Shown here: positions 12,653 through 18,255 of the stretch, one piece after another
How the letters are laid out: each line of letters starts with the position of its first letter
Numbering within the stretch: the first letter of the stretch is position 1
Origin: Faecalibacterium sp.
GTDB lineage: Bacteria > Bacillota > Clostridia > Oscillospirales > Ruminococcaceae
Length of the DNA: 18,255 nucleotides
Assembly (NCBI GenBank): GCA_017483235.1
Contig: JAFULE010000168.1
Coordinates: 1 to 18,255 of the forward strand
Reading direction: 5' to 3'
Notes under the pieces: model-generated
Told to the model about the DNA's origin: nothing
What the model saw: the letters and a program-made list of their open reading frames with translations, nothing else
Databases searched by the model: none
Program-made: the position numbers and the translations under genes

Positions 12653-12717
12653 CTTCTTTTTCTGAAGAAAAAGAAGCAAAAAGACTTTTTTTACCGCCCC
12701 GCAAATGCTTTGCGGGG
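12653..12717 (-). repeat. Intergenic double-hairpin repeat, copy 2 (hisH-hisA)
   Basis: CTTCTTTTTC (12653-12662) with GAAAAAGAAG (12667-12676), a linker GCAAAAAGACTTTTTTTACCG, then CCCCGCAAA (12697-12705) with TTTGCGGGG (12709-12717). It lies in the same orientation as copy 1, with stems of different sequence that still pair. The rest of the 178-bp gap (12718-12801) holds a short imperfect direct repeat, TTACCGGG..GTGCGTGT, near 12736-12768 and no gene. Confidence 0.65.
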
Positions 12718-12801
12718 CAAGAGTCTTATCACGATTACCGGGCTTGTGCGTGTTTACCGGGTGCGTGTACCGGCGGGCAGCGGCCAAACTACTCAACGGC
12801 G

Positions 12802-13419
12802 TTACAGTTCGGCAAAGGCTTTCAGCAGCCGCAGGCCGGTATCGCCGCTTTTTTCAGGGTGGAACTGCATGCCGTACACCCGGCCTGCTTTTACAACGCC
12901 GGGCACCGGCACCGCGTATTCGCTGACAGCCAGCGTGTTGGCGGCGCAGTGCTTGCCGTAAAAGCTGTGAACATAATAGACGTATTCGCCGTTTTTGACA
13001 TACTTGAAAATGGGGTCGTTTTGCAGGATCTGCAGCGCGTTCCAGCCGATCTGGGGCACTTTCAGCTCAGCGCGGCCTGCAGCCTCCAGATCGGGCTGCA
13101 GGGGGCAGACCGCACCCGGTACAAAGCCAAGGCCCTGCCATTGGCCGAACTCATAGCTTGTTTGGAACAGAAGCTGCATGCCAAGGCAGATGCCCAGCAG
13201 GGGCTTTGTTTCGGCTTCTGTCTGCAGCACCGGCACAAGGCCGGTGGCCTGCAGCTTTTGGATGGCGTCGCCGAATGCGCCCACCCCGGGCAGAATGATC
13301 CGGTCGGCGGCGCACAGCTTGTCAGGGTCGGCGGTGACGACCACATCCAGCCCCAGCGTCTCCAGACTGGAGCGCAAACTGAACAGGTTGCCCACCCCGT
13401 AATCCACAATGGCGATCAT
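12802..13419 (-). CDS. hisH: Imidazole glycerol phosphate synthase, glutamine amidotransferase subunit
   Basis: A 205-residue class I glutaminase that feeds ammonia to HisF. The triad is complete: Cys78 (GICLGMQLL), His187 and Glu189 (MQFHPEKSG). It starts at the ATG at 13419, overlapping the hisB stop as ATGA, which implies coupled translation. The much longer open frame upstream (to 13611) is overlap with hisB. Confidence 0.96.
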   Translation of the reverse strand: MIAIVDYGVGNLFSLRSSLETLGLDVVVTADPDKLCAADRIILPGVGAFGDAIQKLQATGLVPVLQTEAETKPLLGICLGMQLLFQTSYEFGQWQGLGFVPGAVCPLQPDLEAAGRAELKVPQIGWNALQILQNDPIFKYVKNGEYVYYVHSFYGKHCAANTLAVSEYAVPVPGVVKAGRVYGMQFHPEKSGDTGLRLLKAFAEL

Positions 13420-14006
13420 TTCAGAAGTCCTTTCGTAGAGGGGATCTCGTCGGCATAGGCGGCGTCCACCTTGACGGCGGCAGCCAATGCCCGGGCCATG
13501 CCCTTGAAGCAGGCTTCGAGAATGTGGTGGGTGTTGTCCCCTGCCATCTGCACAAAGTGCAGGGTAGCGGGCAGGTTGCGGGCAAAGCCAAGCCAGAATT
13601 CCTTGACGCATTCAACGTCAAAATCGCCCACTTTCTGGGTGGGGCAGCTGACCTGCCAGCCCAGAGTGCAGCGGCCCGAAAGATCCACCGCGCACAGTAC
13701 CAGTGCTTCGTCCATGGGCAGAAGGAAGTTGCCGTACCGGGTGATGCCGCGCATTTCGCCCAGTGCTTCGGCCATGGCCTGCCCCAGTGTGATGCCCAGA
13801 TCCTCGGCTAAGTGGTGGTAGTCCACCTCGATGTCGCCGGTGGCGGTCACGGTCAGGTCAAACCGGCCGTGTCGGGCAAACAGCTCCAGCATGTGGTTCA
13901 TAAAGCCGCAGCCGGTGTCGATCAGATAGCGGCCGGTGCCGTCCAGATTGAGGGTAAGGGTGATCTGGGTTTCGGCGGTGTTGCGTTCCACGGTCACATC
14001 GCGCAT
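13416..14006 (-). CDS. hisB: Imidazoleglycerol-phosphate dehydratase
   Basis: A 196-residue monofunctional dehydratase (no HAD phosphatase domain) that forms imidazole acetol phosphate. Metal-binding signatures are GFMNHMLELFARHG (34-47), VDYHHLAED (61-69) and GDNTHHILEACFKG. The ATG follows GGAGG, which lies within the end of hisC, 4 bases after its stop. Confidence 0.97.
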   Translation of the reverse strand: MRDVTVERNTAETQITLTLNLDGTGRYLIDTGCGFMNHMLELFARHGRFDLTVTATGDIEVDYHHLAEDLGITLGQAMAEALGEMRGITRYGNFLLPMDEALVLCAVDLSGRCTLGWQVSCPTQKVGDFDVECVKEFWLGFARNLPATLHFVQMAGDNTHHILEACFKGMARALAAAVKVDAAYADEIPSTKGLLK

Positions 14007-14010
14007 GGTG

Positions 14011-15078
14011 TTATTCCTCCTTGGCCAGAATAGTTTTCAGGGTTTCGATCAGGGTGTTCATCTGCTCGGGGGTGCCGATGGTGATGCGCACCCAGTCTTT
14101 GGTGCGTTCGGCATCAAAATGCCGCACCAGAATGCCCTGCTCGCGCAGCGCCTCATACAGCTGTCTGCCGCCCATTTTGTCGGTTTTGGCAAACAGGAAG
14201 TTGGTATAGCTTTCAGTAAGGGTAAAGCCCAGCTTCAGCAAAGCGCGCTCGGTCCATTCGCGGGTGCCCACCACCGCGGCACAGGTGCGGCGGAAATAGC
14301 TGTCGTCCCGCAAAGAAGCCGCACCGGCCAGCAGGGTAAGCCGGTTGATGTTGTAGGGGTTCAGGCTGAACTTGACCCGGTTCAGATCGGCGATCAGCGC
14401 CTCGCTGCCCATGGCAAGGCCCAGCCGTGCGCCCGCCAGACTGCGGGATTTGGAAAAGGTCTGCACCACAAGCAGGTTGTCGTATTTCTGAATCAGGGGC
14501 ACACAGCTTTCGGCCCCGAAATCCACATAAGCTTCGTCCACGATCACCACATTGTCCGGGTTTTCCTGCAGGATCATCTCGATTTCGGCAGGCTTGAGGG
14601 CAAGGCCGGTGGGGGCGTTGGGGTTGGCGATGACAATGGTTTCGCTCAGTGCGCAGTACTTGACCGGGTCCAGCGAAAAATCTTCTTCCAGTGGGATGAC
14701 GTGAGCCGGCACATTCAAAAGCTGTGCCCACACCTTGTAAAAGCCGTAGGTCACATCGGCAAACGCCACCGGATGCTTGGCATCGCAAAAGGCCCGCAGC
14801 GCAAAAAACAGCACCTCGTCGCTGCCGTTGCCGGGCAGGATTTGCTCCGGCTTCAGGCCGTAGCGCACCGCGGCGGCCCGCAGCAACGTGCTGCAGGCGG
14901 GGTCGGGGTACAGCCGCAGCCGGGCAGCCTCGTCGGCGGTAAGGGCCGCGGCCACCCACGGGCTGGGCGGATAGGGGCTTTCGTTGGTGTTCAGCTTGAT
15001 ATACTGTTTTTCCTGCGGCTGCTCGCCGGGGGTATAGGGCTGCAGGGCTTCCAGGGTGGGGGTAAGAAAGCGGCTCAT
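14011..15078 (-). CDS. hisC: Histidinol-phosphate aminotransferase
   Basis: A 355-residue fold-type I PLP enzyme. The PLP lysine is Lys210 in TFSKSRSLAGARLG. Asp181 (VDEAY), Asn154 (ANPNAPTG) and the N-terminal LNTNESPY motif are typical of HisC. It starts at the ATG at 15078 behind GAGAGGG, 12 bases after hisD. Confidence 0.97.
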   Translation of the reverse strand: MSRFLTPTLEALQPYTPGEQPQEKQYIKLNTNESPYPPSPWVAAALTADEAARLRLYPDPACSTLLRAAAVRYGLKPEQILPGNGSDEVLFFALRAFCDAKHPVAFADVTYGFYKVWAQLLNVPAHVIPLEEDFSLDPVKYCALSETIVIANPNAPTGLALKPAEIEMILQENPDNVVIVDEAYVDFGAESCVPLIQKYDNLLVVQTFSKSRSLAGARLGLAMGSEALIADLNRVKFSLNPYNINRLTLLAGAASLRDDSYFRRTCAAVVGTREWTERALLKLGFTLTESYTNFLFAKTDKMGGRQLYEALREQGILVRHFDAERTKDWVRITIGTPEQMNTLIETLKTILAKEE

Positions 15079-15090
15079 GGCAATTCCCTC

Positions 15091-16380
15091 TCAGGTGTTG
15101 GTTTCATAGCGGATGGTCACGCTTTTGGCGTGGGCGTGCAGGCCCTCGCGCTCGGCAAAATCGGCAATGCGGGGGGCCACTTCGGCCAGCGCATCCCGGC
15201 TGTAGTACAAAAAGCTGGATTTTTTGACGAAATCGTCCACCCCAAGCGGGCTGGAAAACCGGGCCGTGCCGCTGGTGGGCAGGGTGTGGTTTGGGCCGGC
15301 AAAGTAATCGCCCAGTGCTTCGGGCACATTTTTGCCCAGAAAGATGCTGCCGGCATTTTTGATCAGGGGCAGTACCGCAAAGGGGTCATCCACACAGACT
15401 TCGAGATGCTCGGGGGCAATGAGGTTGGCCGCTTCGATGGCCTTGTTCAGATCGCTGCACAGAACGATCTTGCCGTTGTCGTCGATGGAGGTGCGGGCAA
15501 TGTCGGCCCGGGGCAGCAGGGGGATCTGCCGCTCCAGCTCAGCGGCCACCGCCTTGGCGAGGGCCGCACTGTCGGTTACCAGCACCGCACTGGCCAGCTT
15601 GTCGTGTTCGGCCTGACTGAGCAGGTCGGCGGCCACCCAGGCCGGGTTGCAGCTGCCGTCGGCCAGCACCAGAATTTCGCTGGGGCCGGCGATCATATCG
15701 ATGCCCACCTTGCCGTACACCTTGCGTTTGGCGGTGGCCACATACACGTTGCCGGGGCCCACGATCTTGTCCACAGCGGGGATCCGCTTTGTTCCGTAGG
15801 CCAGCGCGGCCACAGCCTGTGCGCCGCCGGTTTTGAAGATTTTGGTAACACCAGCGGTGGCTGCTGCTGCCAGAATAACCGGGTTGATACGGCCATCCTT
15901 ACCGGGCGGGGTGACCATAACGATTTCGGAAACACCGGCCACCTTGGCGGGGATCACATCCATCAGCACGGTGCTGGGGTAGGCGGCCGTGCCGCCGGGC
16001 ACATACACGCCCGCCTTTTCGATGGGGGTGTACTTCTGGCCCAGCACCACACCGGGCTGCTGGGTAACCACGATATCCTTATGTACCTGCTGTTTGTGGA
16101 AGGCTTCGATATTTTTAGCGGCCATGCGCAGGGTTTCGAGGAAATAGGGGTCCATACCGGCAAAGGCGGCGTCGATTTCGGCCTGTGTTACCTGCAGGGT
16201 GTCCTCGGTAAGAGCGGCGCCGTCAAACCGGGCAGCGTAGTCCACCAGCGCGGCGTCGCCCCGGGCACGTACATCGGCAATGATGGCATCCACCACGGTC
16301 TCCACGTTTTTTTCGGCCCGCAGGTCACGGTTTAAAATTTCCTCCGGTTTGATTTTGTCAAATTCATAAATACGGATCAT
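15091..16380 (-). CDS. hisD: Histidinol dehydrogenase
   Basis: A 429-residue NAD-dependent enzyme performing the last two oxidations, from histidinol to histidine. Zinc and catalytic residues are in place: Gln256/His259 (LSQAEHD), Glu324/His325 (APEHLEV), Asp358, His365 (GPNHTLPTSG) and His417 near the end. The ATG at 16380 lies 2 bases after the hisZG stop. Confidence 0.97.
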   Translation of the reverse strand: MIRIYEFDKIKPEEILNRDLRAEKNVETVVDAIIADVRARGDAALVDYAARFDGAALTEDTLQVTQAEIDAAFAGMDPYFLETLRMAAKNIEAFHKQQVHKDIVVTQQPGVVLGQKYTPIEKAGVYVPGGTAAYPSTVLMDVIPAKVAGVSEIVMVTPPGKDGRINPVILAAAATAGVTKIFKTGGAQAVAALAYGTKRIPAVDKIVGPGNVYVATAKRKVYGKVGIDMIAGPSEILVLADGSCNPAWVAADLLSQAEHDKLASAVLVTDSAALAKAVAAELERQIPLLPRADIARTSIDDNGKIVLCSDLNKAIEAANLIAPEHLEVCVDDPFAVLPLIKNAGSIFLGKNVPEALGDYFAGPNHTLPTSGTARFSSPLGVDDFVKKSSFLYYSRDALAEVAPRIADFAEREGLHAHAKSVTIRYETNT

Positions 16381-16382
16381 GC

Positions 16383-17936
16383 TCAGGTCACCTCACGCAG
16401 CTTGCGCAGCATTTCGTCGATTTGGTTCTGTTTGAAGGGATAGGCGGCGCGGTTGGCAATGAACCGGGCCGAAATGGGCATAAACTCGGTGACCACCTGC
16501 AGGCCGTTTTCTTTTAAGGTGGTGCCAGTTTCCACAATGTCCACGATCACGTCCGACAGGCCCAGCAGGGGGGCCAGCTCGATGGAGCCGTTCAGCTTGA
16601 TGATGTCGATTTCACGCCCGATGGAAGCGTAATACCGCTTGGCCACATTGACAAACTTGGTGGCCACCCGCACCGGGCGGCTGGGGTCATCCTGGTAGCC
16701 TTGCGGGGCAGCCACACACATGCGGCAGCGGCCAAGGCCGGTGTCCAGCAGCTCGTACACGTCGGGGGCGGCTTCTTCCAGAATGTCCTTGCCCACGATG
16801 CCTACATCGGCGGCACCGTGCTGCACATAGATGGCCACGTCGCTGGGCTTGACCAGAAAATACCGGATGCCGGCGGCCGAGTTTTCCACCACCAGCTTGC
16901 GGGTGGCGTTGTAGTCTTCCTGCACGCCGTAGCCCATGCCGGCCAGCAGTTTATACACCTTGTCGCCAAGGCGGCCCTTGGGCAGGGCCACGTTCAGCAT
17001 GGCAGCGTCGGCAGGGGCGGCGGGGCGGTCCATCTCGTTCAGATACACCGCAAAGCCGATGGCGCCGGCCCCGGGGGTAAACTTCTGCATCAGCAGATCG
17101 TACCGGCCGCCCTTGAGCAGCGGGCGGGGTGCCCCGGGCAGATACCCCTGAAACACCAGCCCGTTGTAATACTCCATTTCGCCGGCCAGCGAAAGATCCA
17201 GCCGCACCTGCCCGTTGTAGAGCTGCAGGGTGGGCTGAAGCGCCGCCAGCTGGGCCAGTGCGGCATGCATGGCGTCGTTTTGGGCAAAAGCTGCCGCCTT
17301 TTGCAGAGTGGATGTGTAATCACCCGAAAGCTGTAGTGCGCCGCACAGAAGGGAGGCACCCTCTTCGGTGGCACCATGCTGCAAAGCAGCGGCCTGCAAT
17401 TGGTGGGCGTTTTTGCTGCGCAGCAGCTGCAGCAAAAGCGGTTTTGCCCCGGCGTCGGCGCCGCTGGCTTCGATCAGACCGGTGAGAAAACCCATGTGGC
17501 TGATTTCCAGCACAAACTCGGGGTGGATGGTCTGCAAGCTGGCCAGCGCCAGCTGCACCGCTTCGGCGGCTTCTTCATCCTTTACATAGCCCAGAATTTC
17601 CAGACCCATCTGAGCAATTTCGCGGAAGGTATGGCTTTCGGCCGAGGGGCGGTAGACATTTTCGTTATAAAAGTACTTCAAGGTCTGGCCGGGGGCGGGC
17701 CGGGCGCTTTTGGCAATGCTGAGGGTCACGTCCGGCTTTAAAGCCAGCAGTCGGCCGTCCAGATCGGTGAAGGTAAGCACCTGCTCGCTGGAAAGAAAAC
17801 TGCGGTTGGCCTGATACAAACCGTATTCTTCAAACCGGCTCATCCGGTAATGGCGGCAACCCGCCGCCTGATACAGCGCCCGCAGCTGCAGGGCGGTACG
17901 CTCTTTGGGGGGCAGCATCGAAAGGGTAAATTCCAT
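16383..17936 (-). CDS. hisZG: HisZ-HisG fusion: ATP phosphoribosyltransferase with its regulatory subunit
   Basis: A single 517-residue protein from the ATG at 17936. Residues 1 to about 305 are HisZ-like, related to the HisRS catalytic domain (RFEEYGLY, LTFTDLDGRLLALKPDVTLSIAK, LLKGGRYD). Residues about 313-517 are a short-form HisG starting LNVALPKGRLGD, with the PRPP loop DIVETGTTLKENG (468-480) and no C-terminal regulatory domain. Short HisG enzymes need HisZ for activity and histidine feedback, normally as a separate chain; here both are in one polypeptide without a stop or frameshift. It catalyses the first, committed step of histidine synthesis. No close ribosome site precedes the ATG. 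AAAGGAG lies about 42 bases upstream, with a GGGCC/GGCCC hairpin between. The frame stays open to a TTG at 17987. Confidence 0.93.
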   Translation of the reverse strand: MEFTLSMLPPKERTALQLRALYQAAGCRHYRMSRFEEYGLYQANRSFLSSEQVLTFTDLDGRLLALKPDVTLSIAKSARPAPGQTLKYFYNENVYRPSAESHTFREIAQMGLEILGYVKDEEAAEAVQLALASLQTIHPEFVLEISHMGFLTGLIEASGADAGAKPLLLQLLRSKNAHQLQAAALQHGATEEGASLLCGALQLSGDYTSTLQKAAAFAQNDAMHAALAQLAALQPTLQLYNGQVRLDLSLAGEMEYYNGLVFQGYLPGAPRPLLKGGRYDLLMQKFTPGAGAIGFAVYLNEMDRPAAPADAAMLNVALPKGRLGDKVYKLLAGMGYGVQEDYNATRKLVVENSAAGIRYFLVKPSDVAIYVQHGAADVGIVGKDILEEAAPDVYELLDTGLGRCRMCVAAPQGYQDDPSRPVRVATKFVNVAKRYYASIGREIDIIKLNGSIELAPLLGLSDVIVDIVETGTTLKENGLQVVTEFMPISARFIANRAAYPFKQNQIDEMLRKLREVT

Positions 17937-18007
17937 AGCCGTTGTGGGGCGGGGCCAGCCGGCCCAGAGCGCCGTTCTCCTTTGCAAAGGTGTGGGATGA
18001 TACCGCT

Positions 18008-18036
18008 ATTATACTTTATCCTGCTAAAGTTGTAAA
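18008..18036 (-). promoter_or_regulatory. Promoter of the his operon
   Basis: On the minus strand: TTTACA (18031-18036), 17 bp, TATAAT (18008-18013); predicted start about 18001, giving a 65-base leader. I see no T-box or attenuator peptide, so control is probably by feedback on HisZ-HisG or by an unseen repressor. Confidence 0.85.
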
Positions 18037-18163
18037 GTGCCGCATTCGCCGTTTTGTGCCGGTTTTGCGGCCAATTTTCTGTACGAAATAACAACAGCGG
18101 GCCACCCTGCCGCCGCAGTGCCAACCGTGGTTGGCCATGCGGGGCAAAGCAGCCCGCCAACGC

Positions 18164-18255
18164 TTAACTTTTGCAGCCCAGATCGTCCCAATCGGCAAAG
18201 TCGCTGGGGTCGATCAGACGTGTTACATCAATATTGCCGTCCGCCGTGCGGGGTG
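18164..18255 (-). CDS. C-terminal end of an unidentified gene (partial)
   Basis: The last 29 codons of a frame entering from beyond the right edge. The protein ends DFADWDDLGCKS, and the TAA is at 18164-18166. The acidic, ordered tail and GC-rich codon use fit a real gene, but nothing identifies it. Between its stop and the his promoter lie only imperfect palindromes (TTGGC/GCCAA, CCAACC/GGTTGG) without a T-tract. Confidence 0.45.
   Translation of the reverse strand, partial: PRTADGNIDVTRLIDPSDFADWDDLGCKS

Noticed and set aside
13936..16335. 799-aa plus-strand frame
   Set aside because: It is antisense to hisC/hisD and arises from high GC at third positions; there is no ribosome site and the composition is unnatural.

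Overview
The window looks like a chromosome segment of a gut Firmicute of the Oscillospiraceae/Ruminococcaceae type (Faecalibacterium, Gemmiger or Subdoligranulum-like). This rests on GC-rich housekeeping genes with strong AGGAGG ribosome binding sites, a T-box in front of thrS, RNase Y, an IS1595-type transposase and a compact Firmicute-style his operon. The genus is inferred from gene content and style, not from a database match.

Layout: 80-1404 (minus) is a small sodium-pump decarboxylase unit (oadB/gcdB-like beta subunit plus a 43-residue gamma-like peptide) closed by a terminator. 1601-1767 (minus) is tRNA-Lys(UUU) with a near-consensus promoter and a terminator. 1787-4336 is an AT-richer 2.55-kb insertion. 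It has 24-bp terminal inverted repeats (22/24 matching) and perfect 10-bp flanking direct repeats, and it separates tRNA-Lys from thrS. 4374-6794 (minus) is thrS with its T-box leader. 6803-8710 (plus) is rny, divergent from thrS. 8736-9540 (plus) is a phosphoribosyltransferase-like gene. 9550-18036 (minus) is a complete histidine operon in the order hisZG fusion, hisD, hisC, hisB, hisH, hisA, hisF, hisIE and a PHP-type histidinol phosphatase. Together these genes can carry PRPP and ATP all the way to histidine. A gene tail (18164-18255, minus) runs off the right edge.

The most interesting part is the insertion. Besides the transposase it carries two compact units that read like toxin-antitoxin modules. 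(1) On the minus strand: a consensus promoter, then three in-phase 52-nt RNA repeats that begin at the predicted transcription start and show compensatory stem changes, then a hairpin, then a 208-residue PBECR4-like nuclease gene. This is the architecture of a type III (RNA-antitoxin) system, but with a protein that does not resemble ToxN. (2) On the plus strand: a promoter, a long structured leader, a 39-residue hydrophobic peptide with an excellent ribosome site, and a terminator. A strong minus-strand promoter faces it and would make a ~120-nt antisense RNA that overlaps the 3' end of the mRNA and stops at its own terminator. This is the architecture of TxpA/RatA- or BsrG/SR4-like type I systems. 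The transposase ribosome site also lies in a hairpin that only read-through transcripts would contain. I read the whole as a transposon carrying addiction or defence cargo. The DNA signals are direct observations; the functions are inferences.
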